Origin: Prevotella sp. tf2-5
Lineage (GTDB): Bacteria > Bacteroidota > Bacteroidia > Bacteroidales > Bacteroidaceae
Reading direction: 5' to 3'
NCBI RefSeq assembly: GCF_900115435.1
Contig: NZ_FOWK01000001.1
Coordinates: forward strand, 248,001-312,000
DNA: 64,000 nucleotides
Shown here: positions 7,646-15,541 of the stretch, piece after piece
Position numbering within the stretch: the first letter of the stretch is position 1
How the letters are laid out: the number at the start of each line of letters is the position of its first letter
Translations under genes and position numbers: made by a program
Notes under the pieces: generated by a model
What the model was told of the DNA's origin: nothing
Databases searched by the model: none
What the model saw: the letters and a program-made list of their open reading frames with translations, nothing else

Positions 7646-8437
7646 TTATTCACTAATGCTATAAGTATGTACACTTGAACCTTGGGCTGATGGCAGGTAA
7701 TTGATACCCCACCAACACATTTGTAAGAGTACGAACGATATGATGATTATCCAAAGGGCCAGCCGCTCACGATGGAGTTGTAACTGGCGGTAGTGGACGT
7801 AGATGAGGTAGGCTAGCCAAGTGATGGCAGCCCACGTTTCTTTAGGATCCCACGACCAGTAGTGGCCCCATGCCTCCTTGGCCCATAGGGCACCAAAAAG
7901 CATGCCTATGGTGAGGAAGGCAAGACCGACATAAACGAGGTTGTCCGTGATGTCAAACTCTTGGTCAGCGATGTCACTCTTTTTGATAAAGAGCAGATAG
8001 ATAGCCATCACTGCCGCCGCACCGAGTACGGCGTAGGCGAACATATAGACGATAACATGTGGCGCAAACCAAGGACTCTGAAGGGCGGGCATCAGCGTCT
8101 TGTCGTGTATCTCCGGTTTGAACAGATTTACACAGATAAATACCAGGGCGAGAATGGTCGAGAACGACAGGATCCACTTGTACTTCCAGCGCGAATAGAC
8201 GATGAGACCCGCCAACGGCAGGAAGAACGAATACCAGAGTCGCGTTTCGCCCATCGTGCGCAGTGGCGGTCGCTCCAGCGAGATCCACATAGAGAGGATG
8301 AACGAGAAGAAAAAGAGCAAGCCCAAGACAGTTGTCGCGTAGGCCATACCAGTTTTACTCTTCCACGCAGCCCATGCACCCACGGCCCAAAGCAGTACCG
8401 CTGCAATTGCGAAATATATAAAATGCTCCCAACTCAT
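7646..8437 (-). CDS. CcsA-like cytochrome c haem lyase subunit
   Basis: I start at the ATG at 8437 (MSWEHFIYF), preceded by GAGGAAA and overlapping the ResB-like stop as ATGA. The longer frame would run into the upstream gene. The 263-residue product is a multi-spanning membrane protein with the haem-handling tryptophan motif WGHYWSWDPKETW and conserved membrane histidines. CcsA with ResB/Ccs1 forms the system II machinery that delivers haem to CxxCH sites outside the membrane. Here it sits behind nrfA and nrfH, whose products need up to nine attached haems, so it is probably dedicated to them. Confidence 0.88.
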   Translation of the reverse strand: MSWEHFIYFAIAAVLLWAVGAWAAWKSKTGMAYATTVLGLLFFFSFILSMWISLERPPLRTMGETRLWYSFFLPLAGLIVYSRWKYKWILSFSTILALVFICVNLFKPEIHDKTLMPALQSPWFAPHVIVYMFAYAVLGAAAVMAIYLLFIKKSDIADQEFDITDNLVYVGLAFLTIGMLFGALWAKEAWGHYWSWDPKETWAAITWLAYLIYVHYRQLQLHRERLALWIIIISFVLLQMCWWGINYLPSAQGSSVHTYSISE

Positions 8438-9327
8438 ACGCGTTTCCTCCCACCAATAACAAACATACAAACCGCTCCTGCCAGCATCATATAAATACCT
8501 GTATAGACAAATGGCAGCCACGGGTCGCTCACCAGTTCGAGTATTGATATCTGGCTCTGAGCCCCCATCTGCGTGTCGTAGCCGTACTGATAGATTTTCC
8601 AGCCGTCCACCTCGTAGGGCATGTTCACATCAATGGTAGTCTCGATATTCTTGCCCGTCTTCGTCAGTATCTGTATCTCCGAAGCAAAGCGCTTGGCCGA
8701 GCCGTCGTCGTAGGTTTCCATGATGAACTTCTTCAGTTCGATGGCCAGATCCATTTCTTTGATAGCACCTCCTTGCTCCATTGCGCGCCATTCAGGTTCG
8801 CCAACGCTACAAATCATTTTTACGCGCTGTATGTCGGCATTGCCAAGCGTGGCAGTGGTCAATGCTATGAAAAGGCCGAGATGGTTCAATAAGAAAGGTA
8901 CATCGCGCTTCATCGACCACTCACCTCTGAATATTTGACGTAATCTGCGATGGATGGTGAGTCCCAGAATCACCGTGATATACACATAAATAAGTACGAA
9001 CGGCCAGAACGACAGCATATTGTTCAGCCACGTGCCGTTTGCTTGCTGTCGTGTCAGTCCCATGATAATGGTCAGCGCAACAGCATATACCATAGCTGGG
9101 ATGGCTGCTTGATACGTTGTCATCCATTGGAAGGCATATATTTTTTTACGCAAGTACGCCATCGCTGTCAACATCACAAAGAATCCTGCCAGCACAATGG
9201 CGTTAGCTGGCCACGCAAATGCATCCCACATCACAGGACCCACGCTCAGTTCCAGCATCAGTCCTGCAAAGATAAGGCCTCCTCCAATGAGGAAGCCTTC
9301 CTTAAATGTCCAGGGTTTCGTCCACAT
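8434..9327 (-). CDS. ResB/Ccs1-like cytochrome c biogenesis protein
   Basis: This 297-residue protein has four N-terminal membrane segments, an extracytoplasmic region of roughly 115 residues (about 160-270) and a final membrane helix, the layout of ResB/Ccs1. That partner holds apocytochrome while CcsA supplies haem. Its start overlaps the nrfA stop by one base (TGATG) and its stop overlaps the CcsA-like gene by four bases, so nrfA, resB-like and ccsA-like are translationally chained. Sequence identity in ResB is low in general, so the call rests on topology and position. Confidence 0.8.
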   Translation of the reverse strand: MWTKPWTFKEGFLIGGGLIFAGLMLELSVGPVMWDAFAWPANAIVLAGFFVMLTAMAYLRKKIYAFQWMTTYQAAIPAMVYAVALTIIMGLTRQQANGTWLNNMLSFWPFVLIYVYITVILGLTIHRRLRQIFRGEWSMKRDVPFLLNHLGLFIALTTATLGNADIQRVKMICSVGEPEWRAMEQGGAIKEMDLAIELKKFIMETYDDGSAKRFASEIQILTKTGKNIETTIDVNMPYEVDGWKIYQYGYDTQMGAQSQISILELVSDPWLPFVYTGIYMMLAGAVCMFVIGGRKRV

Positions 9328-10886
9328 CAGATTTCAATCAGTTTTCCGTTCTTTTTCGCCTCTTCAATCCACTTGGGCACGATTTCCTGCAGGAAGCGTT
9401 GCTTGTTCTCGTTCAGCTTTTGCATGTTGAGACCGATGGCAGCCTGAGCCTTTGCCTTGGTGCTATAATCAGGCACAGGGATGGCTTCGGTATGTCCGTG
9501 CTTGGCGGCTACGCGGGCGATGAGCAAACGGGCCTGCTGGGCATAGTCGACAGAGTGGGAGAGCAGACGGGTAACTTCCTGAGGCGCATGGAAAGTAGCA
9601 CCATGAGAGGCGATGGCATAGTCCCAACGCCACTGGCTCTTGCGCAACAAAGCCTGGATAGGAGCCATCTCAGCCTCTGTAGCTCCCTTGTCGATGATGA
9701 ACTTAGCCTCGAAATGGGCACGGGCCAGTTCCTGCTCGGCACGGTTGCGCACCTCGTTGCACTTCTCCTGACGGTCGTACACATTCTGGCGCAGCACCTC
9801 GGCATCCTGACGGTGACAGGTCTGACAAGTGCGGTCAATCTTGGCCAATGGCGACTGAATCTGGTGGTCAGAGAACTTCACGCCACCTTCCTGCTTATAG
9901 GGCATGTGACAGTCGGCACACGATACGCCGCGCTGAGCATGGATACCGTGCTGCGACATCTCCCAACCCGGATGCTGAGCCTTCAGAATCTTCGTGCCAG
10001 ATAGCGGATGGATATAGTCGTAGAAACCAATCTCGTCGTAGTATTCCTCGGCAGCCTCGCAGGTTAATCCCTTGTCGTGCGGGAATACCAGATAGTTGGC
10101 CTTGCCGGGATTCTTCTCGTCGTTAGGCTTGATGAAGTAGTACTCCACGTGGCACTGAGCGCATACCAGCGAACGCATTTCCTGATGGGTAGCATTCTTC
10201 ACATCCAGACCACGACGGGCAAAGGCCTCGTAGAGGGCAGGACGGGCAGGGCGCAAATCCATGGTGCGGGCATCGTGACAGTCTGAGCAGCCGATGGTAT
10301 TCACCTCTTCAGCTCCTAACTCACTCCACTTCTTAGCATAGAAGTTAGCAGGATCAAATTGATCCTTACCATTACCCAGTTCGCGCATCATGCGAGGCAC
10401 ATCGGGTCCCTTACACGTCCAGCAGGTGGCGGGCTGCATATCTACGGCGATAGAATCGCTTCCATCGGCAGTCTTTACCATAATGCCTGGATTACCCGTA
10501 CGCAAAATCTTGCGCATATCCTCAAGGGCGTGCTTATGTCCACGAGGGGTATTGTAGTGGCGCGAGAAGGCATAGCCAGCCCACAGCACCACCATCTCAG
10601 GACGCTGCTCGAGCACATCTACCTCCTGCGACGAGTTGTACTTTGATTTGAACGTGGTGTCCTCTGTCATCGCCCACGTCTCGTACTCACGCGGATAGTC
10701 AGCCTTGAACTTCTCGTTCTGAGCGATTATTTCATCCTCAAACACAGTACGCTTGTTGTTGAACACACTGGCCACCTCGGCCCTGCGCTCCATCAGCGAC
10801 GACACAAGCAGTCCCAGGATAAAGACTACTGCCATAGATCCTCCGAAGAGTATCCAACCTTGCCATTTTTTCAATTGCTTTGCCAT
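9327..10886 (-). CDS. nrfA: Ammonia-forming cytochrome c nitrite reductase NrfA
   Basis: NrfA reduces nitrite to ammonium with six electrons at a lysine-ligated haem. The 519-residue protein has the diagnostic active-site CWTCK motif (C155-K159) and four CxxCH sites in order: CSDCH, CAQCH, CADCH and CQTCH. An N-terminal hydrophobic segment (about 8-30) exports or anchors it. It lies 41 bases after nrfH, its quinol-oxidising partner, and overlaps the haem-lyase gene behind it. This provides respiratory or detoxifying nitrite ammonification in an anaerobe. Confidence 0.97.
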   Translation of the reverse strand: MAKQLKKWQGWILFGGSMAVVFILGLLVSSLMERRAEVASVFNNKRTVFEDEIIAQNEKFKADYPREYETWAMTEDTTFKSKYNSSQEVDVLEQRPEMVVLWAGYAFSRHYNTPRGHKHALEDMRKILRTGNPGIMVKTADGSDSIAVDMQPATCWTCKGPDVPRMMRELGNGKDQFDPANFYAKKWSELGAEEVNTIGCSDCHDARTMDLRPARPALYEAFARRGLDVKNATHQEMRSLVCAQCHVEYYFIKPNDEKNPGKANYLVFPHDKGLTCEAAEEYYDEIGFYDYIHPLSGTKILKAQHPGWEMSQHGIHAQRGVSCADCHMPYKQEGGVKFSDHQIQSPLAKIDRTCQTCHRQDAEVLRQNVYDRQEKCNEVRNRAEQELARAHFEAKFIIDKGATEAEMAPIQALLRKSQWRWDYAIASHGATFHAPQEVTRLLSHSVDYAQQARLLIARVAAKHGHTEAIPVPDYSTKAKAQAAIGLNMQKLNENKQRFLQEIVPKWIEEAKKNGKLIEI

Positions 10887-10927
10887 AATATTTCTTTTTT
10901 ATTTATTTGCGATGTTTGTTGAATTTT

Positions 10928-11545
10928 TCATTTCATCATATTCTGAAGCCATTCCGGCACAGGCGATGGTGGTAGGGGAGTCACCCCCTCGGCTCCAGGT
11001 GTTGCCATCAGCGAGTTCATGCCACCGTGGGGCACGTTACGATGACAGTCCCAGCACACCTTGCCGCCTGTAGCCAACTGCTGCATATAGCCCATGCGGC
11101 CTGTCTTCACAAACTCCGTGTTCAGCTGTGTGTGGCAGCGGATACAATTGTCCATCACTACCTGACCTGTTAGCTTCTCGGCCTTGATGGCCTGATGCTC
11201 CATGTGGCCCACGAAATACACTGTGTGCTTTAAACCGTCGACTGCCTTGAAACCGTAATATACGGCGAGATTCTGATGGGGCACATGGCAATCGTTGCAA
11301 GTGGCACCGTTTGACTGATGGTCGATACGTCCGTGAGAGGAGTGGCTCCACGTAGCATAGTAAGGCGTCATGATGTGGCAGTTGACGCAGGCCGACGGGT
11401 TGTCACCTATAAAATAAGTATGCGCCCTAAGCAGATACATAAACAATCCGCCGAGGCCGCATACGACGCCTGCTATCACCAGCAAACCCACCTTCTGTCG
11501 ATACGATAGCCAGTCTTTAAAAGCAAAAAAATCTTTCAGCTTCAT
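10928..11545 (-). CDS. nrfH: NrfH membrane tetrahaem quinol dehydrogenase
   Basis: A single N-terminal membrane helix (about 18-40) is followed by four CxxCH sites: CVNCHIM, CNDCH, CIRCH and CWDCH. This is the NapC/NirT-type layout of NrfH, which takes electrons from menaquinol and passes them to NrfA. The CVNCHIM motif supplies the unusual first-haem ligand region known in NrfH. It is the first gene of the minus-strand operon, with a -7 box 23 bases upstream. The length of 205 residues is within the family range. Confidence 0.95.
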   Translation of the reverse strand: MKLKDFFAFKDWLSYRQKVGLLVIAGVVCGLGGLFMYLLRAHTYFIGDNPSACVNCHIMTPYYATWSHSSHGRIDHQSNGATCNDCHVPHQNLAVYYGFKAVDGLKHTVYFVGHMEHQAIKAEKLTGQVVMDNCIRCHTQLNTEFVKTGRMGYMQQLATGGKVCWDCHRNVPHGGMNSLMATPGAEGVTPLPPSPVPEWLQNMMK

Positions 11546-11567
11546 TCGTTATAGGTATATTTATATT

Positions 11568-11576
11568 GCAAATATA
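11568..11576 (-). promoter_or_regulatory. -7 box of the nrfHA operon
   Basis: TATATTTGC on the minus strand, 23 bases before nrfH. I could not identify a regulator site in the AT-rich sequence further upstream. Confidence 0.6.
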
Positions 11577-11656
11577 CGGAAAATATTCCAAACTGCCTAA
11601 TTATAGGACATAATAATTGTTAATCCGCCATTCTCTTCTCAAATCTGAACAGCCCG

Positions 11657-11959
11657 TCATATCATGCACTCAGTGGCATAACTGTTTGCCATACCATTTA
11701 TATCCAAAAAGTCCCGGCTTGCAAATGCAGGTCGGGGCTTTGATCTTGTGTCTAGTGGCATCTGCTTACGAGACCTCAATGGCCTTGGTGACTTTCTCCA
11801 GTGGTCTTCATGGAAGTGGCTGGAGAAGACATACATGGGCTTCTCGCTCTGTATCACGCTGTCCATCACACCACTGGGATCAAGCCAGTAGTCGAATACC
11901 TGGATGGACTGCTCCGTTTCGAGCACAAAGCCACTATGGAAGATGTAGGTCAGCGTCAT
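11657..11959 (-). pseudogene. Truncated metallo-beta-lactamase-fold hydrolase
   Basis: From the ATG at 11959 the product begins MTLTYIFHSGFVLETE, includes DYWLDPSG and reaches SSHFHEDHW, the HxHxDH zinc motif of the fold, at about residue 52. After that the sequence (RKSPRPLRSRKQ...) does not fit and the frame ends at 100 residues; intact relatives are over 200. No other frame restores the rest. The first codons overlap the 3' end of the GNAT gene by 26 bases. It is most likely a decayed gene missing its C-terminal zinc ligands. Confidence 0.65.
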
Positions 11960-12827
11960 TTTTCTTTTCAAACTTGAAAAGTCCGTCCTCTTGGTCGAAC
12001 TGCTCAGGCATATTGGGGTCTGGGTGATGCTCATTGAAAAACTCAACGGCATGGAAGCCACAGCGGTTGATGTAGAAGTGGATATTCCGGCGGTCGAAAT
12101 ACGGAGTACAGGTTTCCCATACTTCTATCTCAGGATGCATGGCTTCTATAGATTTCCTGATGGCTTGGCCGATACCTTTGCTCTGAACACCCACCTTCAC
12201 ATAGAGGAAAGCCAACTCGCCTATAACGCCGTTAACGGTAATGATGGCACCGCCCACACGTTGGCCATCCTCGCTGATGGCTTCGTAGGCTTCGGCACCT
12301 TCTGCCTCTAATGATTGGTAGAAGTCCTTGTCAGGTAGCACCTGCCACTGATTATCGTCTTTGTAATATGCCATAAATCCATGCTGGAATGCCTCCTGCA
12401 TTTCTTCCTTGAAAGCGATGGTATGCTCCTCCGAGAGTCTGATAAGATTAATTGAATCTTTAAAACCAAAGAACTGTTTCAATCCTTTTCTCTCTTTCAG
12501 GTCATCTACGGTAAAACCATAATGCTTTGCTGCAGCAAGGGTGATAACATGTTCGAGGAAGTCAACGTAGGAAAGAGCGAACCACTCCTTGGGAATATCC
12601 ACGTTGATGGTTCCTCCGCCATAATGACTGCCTTCGTTCCAGGCTTCGTCAAGCTCGGCTTCATAGGTTCCATCATCCTTCTTGTTGAAGCAGTACCACG
12701 ATGCCCATTCCTCCATACCCTCTATGTAATGGCCTTCGAAATGTGGGGCAGAGTGCGACTTCGGCGAATAGGTGGCCTCGCCCTTCTTCGCATCCCTCCG
12801 ATAGATCATGAATTTCTCCTTGTGCAT
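11934..12827 (-). CDS. GNAT-family N-acetyltransferase with an extra N-terminal domain
   Basis: I start at the ATG at 12827 (MHKEKFMIYRRD), which has TAGGAGA before it; the longer frame would begin with a TTG inside the -7 box. The 297-residue product has an N-terminal domain of about 150 residues I do not recognise, then a GNAT fold with AFLYVKVGVQSKGIGQAI as the acetyl-CoA loop region and FYINRCGFHAVEFF near the end. The substrate is unknown. It is a single-gene unit with its own promoter; the hydrolase remnant overlaps its end. Confidence 0.7.
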   Translation of the reverse strand: MHKEKFMIYRRDAKKGEATYSPKSHSAPHFEGHYIEGMEEWASWYCFNKKDDGTYEAELDEAWNEGSHYGGGTINVDIPKEWFALSYVDFLEHVITLAAAKHYGFTVDDLKERKGLKQFFGFKDSINLIRLSEEHTIAFKEEMQEAFQHGFMAYYKDDNQWQVLPDKDFYQSLEAEGAEAYEAISEDGQRVGGAIITVNGVIGELAFLYVKVGVQSKGIGQAIRKSIEAMHPEIEVWETCTPYFDRRNIHFYINRCGFHAVEFFNEHHPDPNMPEQFDQEDGLFKFEKKNDADLHLP

Positions 12828-12850
12828 AGTCAATTCTCCTAAAAGATGTT

Positions 12851-12859
12851 GCAAAATTA
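12851..12859 (-). promoter_or_regulatory. -7 box of the GNAT gene
   Basis: TAATTTTGC on the minus strand, 23 bases before the chosen ATG and overlapping the rejected TTG start. Confidence 0.6.
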
Positions 12860-13050
12860 GTCATTTCTGATAAATTCTGAGGTTTTATGAGTAATTTATG
12901 GCTGAATTTGTGAATTATTAGGATTTATAGATGGGTAACATCAAGATAGTTTAGACAAAAACCGTCCTCGATTCATATTAAAATGTAATATCATCGGATA
13001 GCATTTGAACGTATAAGAATGCCCTTAATTGATGCTCAAACAAACGACTG
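12860..13050. other. AT-rich gap with no gene seen
   Basis: Both strands carry only short frames with no promoter box or ribosome site. The gap lies between the GNAT promoter and the repeats and terminator near 13050-13120. Confidence 0.5.
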
Positions 13051-13051
13051 C

Positions 13052-13070
13052 GTGTTCCCGTGGTGTTCCC
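13052..13070 (+). repeat. Two direct repeats of GTGTTCCC, 11 bases apart
   Basis: GTGTTCCC occurs at 13052-13059 and 13063-13070. Pairs spaced 11 bases resemble integrase arm-binding sites at element ends. They lie just outside the 24-bp tRNA copy, with a terminator between, the same order seen next to the intact tRNA. Confidence 0.35.
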
Positions 13071-13093
13071 TGCCTAAAATCTGAACATGAAAA

Positions 13094-13119
13094 AAGGAGT
13101 TAGATTTCTCTAACTCCTT
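13094..13119 (-). terminator. Intrinsic terminator, 11-bp perfect stem
   Basis: AAGGAGTTAGA and its complement flank a four-base loop. Read on the minus strand it ends in a run of T. It lies where transcription from a tRNA-Asn ending at 13129 would stop, so it may be the original tRNA terminator or one carried by a neighbouring element. Confidence 0.75.
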
Positions 13120-13128
13120 GATTTCTTT

Positions 13129-13152
13129 GGCGCTTCAGGATGGGCTTGAACC
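13129..13152 (+). repeat. Left att-like copy of the tRNA-Asn 3' end (24 bp)
   Basis: These 24 bases are identical and in the same orientation to 29943-29966, the last part of tRNA-Asn. The match stops on both sides. A detached tRNA 3' end beside an integrase gene is the classic mark of a site-specifically integrated element. Confidence 0.8.
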
Positions 13153-13262
13153 TGAATATATGAAACTAACAGAAATTATTAGAAATTATAAGAAACTAAA
13201 TACCAATAAGTTACATAAAAGGATTGAAAGGTAACAGGATGTATAAAATTCGTTAAACAACA

Positions 13263-13291
13263 AAAATTGGGTGCAAATTGGGTGCAACTTT
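13263..13291 (+). repeat. Left integrase-arm-like repeats
   Basis: Two exact 11-bp units (13266-13276 and 13277-13287) contain TGGGTGCA, and an inverted TGCACCCA follows at 13311. They overlap the upstream part of the integrase promoter, so integrase binding could also control its own gene. The 29-bp block recurs at 29858-29886. Confidence 0.6.
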
Positions 13292-13304
13292 CGAAGAATT
13301 ATTG

Positions 13305-13312
13305 TACCTTTG
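13305..13312 (+). promoter_or_regulatory. -7 box of the integrase gene
   Basis: TACCTTTG, 23 bases before the ATG and directly after the arm-like repeats. Confidence 0.65.
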
Positions 13313-13335
13313 CACCCAGTTAAACGAATAATTAT

Positions 13336-14823
13336 ATGGCACAGTTTTTTCTAAGATCAAAACGAGAAGAGGGCGAAGCACCCCTTTACACTAAGATAAG
13401 ACGCAACGGTATGCAGATGTATGTCTGCACGGGCATCAAAGTTGACATCAGGGAATGGAACAAGGCACAACGTAGTTTTTCAGCCATGCAGCGTTATGAG
13501 CAGACGGAGGAAGGTGCTAAGGTTCATGACCTTCAGATGCGAGTGATGAAAGCAGTTGATACGCTTTATGCCGAAGGGAAGATAAACACCAAAGAAGATA
13601 AGGCTATTATCGAAGAAGCCATGAACAATATCGTTACTGGTGGCACTGAGGAAATCCAGCAGGTTAAAAAGATTGCAGAAGCAAAGTCGAGGAAGTATGT
13701 CGTACAGTTCTATGAAAACTTCTTTGCAGGCATATCCGATGGTTCCATCAGTCATGGTAGCAATTCTGAGTATTCTGCCGGATCCGTCCAAGTATGGAAA
13801 ACATTTGGAAGGTATCTTCATGAATACTGTGGCGGGAATGTAACCTTTGATGATATTGACAAGCCATTTGCCGACGGGTTTACGCAGTTCCTTCAGAAGA
13901 AGGATTTTATGCCGAACACAATCAACAAGAATGTTACTTGCTTCCGAAAGCTCTGTAACCTTGCTGCTATGGAGGGCTACAACAAGAATGCTGTTTCCCT
14001 TAAGGTGTGGAAGGATAGAACGGTGAAGGAAGATGAGAAACGAGCCGAGATATATCTGACCGAAGAGGAAATAGATGCTCTTTATAATCTGGAACTGACA
14101 GGTGAAAATGAGATAGTCCGCGATATTTTTGTTCTTGGTTACTTTAGTTGCCAGCGTTATAGCGACTACTGTAGGCTTCGTGAAGAAAATTTCGTAACCT
14201 ACGACAAAGGACTTGGACAAATTACATTGATTCAGAAAAAGACAGGAAGAACTGTCAATGTACCCATAGTCGATGATCGGGTATATGAACTATGCGACAA
14301 GTACAACTACGACTTCCCAGAAATATCGGAGCAGAAAATGAATCTGAAGATTAAGGCAGTGGCTGCCATCTTAGCAGAAAGTACTCCGTCGTTCCAAGAG
14401 AAATATGTCACAGTGTTGACTGCTGTTGAGAAACGATCGGAAAAGACATACACAAAGTTGTTGAAGAAAAAGAAATCGGGCTCCAAGTTTACTGAGAATG
14501 AACGCAAATGGTTTGGCAAATTAAGCAAGCTCGCAGAGAAGCGCAACGGCGCACCATTATTTGAACGGAATAAGCATGGCGAGATTATTCGTCCTAAGTA
14601 TGAACTTATTACTTCTCACACAGCGCGAAGAAGTGGAGCCACCAACTTATATAAATTAGATGTGCTCTCTGATCAGGAAATCCGTAGTATAACAGGACAT
14701 CAATCTCAAAAGGTTTTTGAGAACTATATCCGTATTGGAATCTCAGAACAGGCCCAGAGAGTTGGTGACAAAATTCTCGCCGCCAAGGGAGCCAAGAAGA
14801 AAAAAGGTAATGCCAAGTGTTAA
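13336..14823 (+). CDS. Tyrosine recombinase (integrase), complete
   Basis: A 495-residue integrase of the Bacteroidetes element type. The N-terminal arm-binding domain is followed by a SAM-like core-binding domain and a catalytic domain. Catalytic residues visible are R274 (SCQRYSD), H428 and R431 (HTARRS), H455 (TGHQS) and the nucleophile Y464 (ENYIRI), with the usual nine-residue gap between the last two. A lysine-rich insertion of about 40 residues lies between the first arginine and the HxxR box. It starts 184 bases right of the tRNA 3' copy, which identifies that copy as an attachment site. Its C-terminus is nearly the same as the fragment at 1-201. Confidence 0.95.
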   Translation: MAQFFLRSKREEGEAPLYTKIRRNGMQMYVCTGIKVDIREWNKAQRSFSAMQRYEQTEEGAKVHDLQMRVMKAVDTLYAEGKINTKEDKAIIEEAMNNIVTGGTEEIQQVKKIAEAKSRKYVVQFYENFFAGISDGSISHGSNSEYSAGSVQVWKTFGRYLHEYCGGNVTFDDIDKPFADGFTQFLQKKDFMPNTINKNVTCFRKLCNLAAMEGYNKNAVSLKVWKDRTVKEDEKRAEIYLTEEEIDALYNLELTGENEIVRDIFVLGYFSCQRYSDYCRLREENFVTYDKGLGQITLIQKKTGRTVNVPIVDDRVYELCDKYNYDFPEISEQKMNLKIKAVAAILAESTPSFQEKYVTVLTAVEKRSEKTYTKLLKKKKSGSKFTENERKWFGKLSKLAEKRNGAPLFERNKHGEIIRPKYELITSHTARRSGATNLYKLDVLSDQEIRSITGHQSQKVFENYIRIGISEQAQRVGDKILAAKGAKKKKGNAKC

Positions 14824-14871
14824 ATTCTTCATTTCTTTCTGCAAAAAATTGTCCGTATAAAATAAAAGCTG

Positions 14872-14879
14872 TACTTTTG
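14872..14879 (+). promoter_or_regulatory. -7 box of the AbiE operon
   Basis: TACTTTTG, 38 bases before abiEi. The 23-bp operator-like repeat begins ten bases after it, around the expected transcription start. Confidence 0.6.
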
Positions 14880-14888
14880 CAGCAAAAA

Positions 14889-14911
14889 GTGGGAAATATT
14901 GCAAAAATTTC
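14889..14911 (+). promoter_or_regulatory. Operator-like 23-bp sequence, copy 1
   Basis: The sequence contains a 19-base near-palindrome from GAAAT to ATTTC with seven of nine pairs matching. An identical copy is at 16574-16596. It lies between the -7 box and the abiEi start, a suitable place for autorepression by the AbiEi DNA-binding domain. Confidence 0.55.
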
Positions 14912-14917
14912 AAAGGT

Positions 14918-15541
14918 ATGACAGAAGACAAACCACTCAGACAAATCATAGAAGAAATTCCTCCTGGAAATGTTCTTTTCAGGACAGACTTTCCGCAATA
15001 TAATGTGGAGTTTGTGGGAAATGTGCTGACTAAACTCGTAGAAGACAATGTAATTGTCAAGTTGGCTCAGGGCATCTACTATAGGCCTAAGCTGAGCAGG
15101 TTTGGAGCGGTTAAGCCATCTATAATTCAGATAGCAGAGAGTATTGCGAAACGCGACAATGCCGTGATTCTTCCCGTTGGAGAGACTGCACTTAATGAAT
15201 TGGGACTATCTACACAAGTCCCAATGACCTATACATTCCTTACTAACGGTAGTGGTAGAACTATCAATCTGGGTAATCAAACCATTGTATTCAAGCGTGG
15301 TGTTCCACGTAATTTTGCATATAAAACCACACTAATGGCTTATCTTGTTCAAGCTCTCAGAGCACTGGGTAAGGATAACGTTGGCGAAACAGAACTATCT
15401 CAAATAAGAAAACTCATTCGAATGGAACCAGAACAAGACAAGCTTCGTCAGGATCTAATGATGGTTCCTATATGGATGCGAAAAATGATATCACCTATTA
15501 TAATTAAGAAAAGTAATGAAACAAACACTTTGGATAAATAA
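14918..15541 (+). CDS. AbiEi-type antitoxin (DUF6088 family)
   Basis: This 207-residue protein fits the DUF6088/AbiEi antitoxin group: an N-terminal winged-helix (residues about 1-65, including QGIYYRPK), then a domain with AVILPVGETALNELGLSTQ. In type IV AbiE systems this protein blocks the toxin and represses its own operon by binding repeats in the promoter. The gene overlaps abiEii by 26 bases, as usual for the pair. A 23-bp operator-like repeat lies in its leader. Confidence 0.85.
   Translation: MTEDKPLRQIIEEIPPGNVLFRTDFPQYNVEFVGNVLTKLVEDNVIVKLAQGIYYRPKLSRFGAVKPSIIQIAESIAKRDNAVILPVGETALNELGLSTQVPMTYTFLTNGSGRTINLGNQTIVFKRGVPRNFAYKTTLMAYLVQALRALGKDNVGETELSQIRKLIRMEPEQDKLRQDLMMVPIWMRKMISPIIIKKSNETNTLDK

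Noticed and set aside
9306..10004. Long plus-strand frame of 232 residues antisense to nrfA
   Set aside because: It is the complement of a haem-motif-rich gene whose identity is certain; its protein has no recognisable domain.
13480..14220. Minus-strand frame of 246 residues inside the integrase
   Set aside because: It is antisense to a complete integrase with all catalytic residues and shows no coding features of its own.
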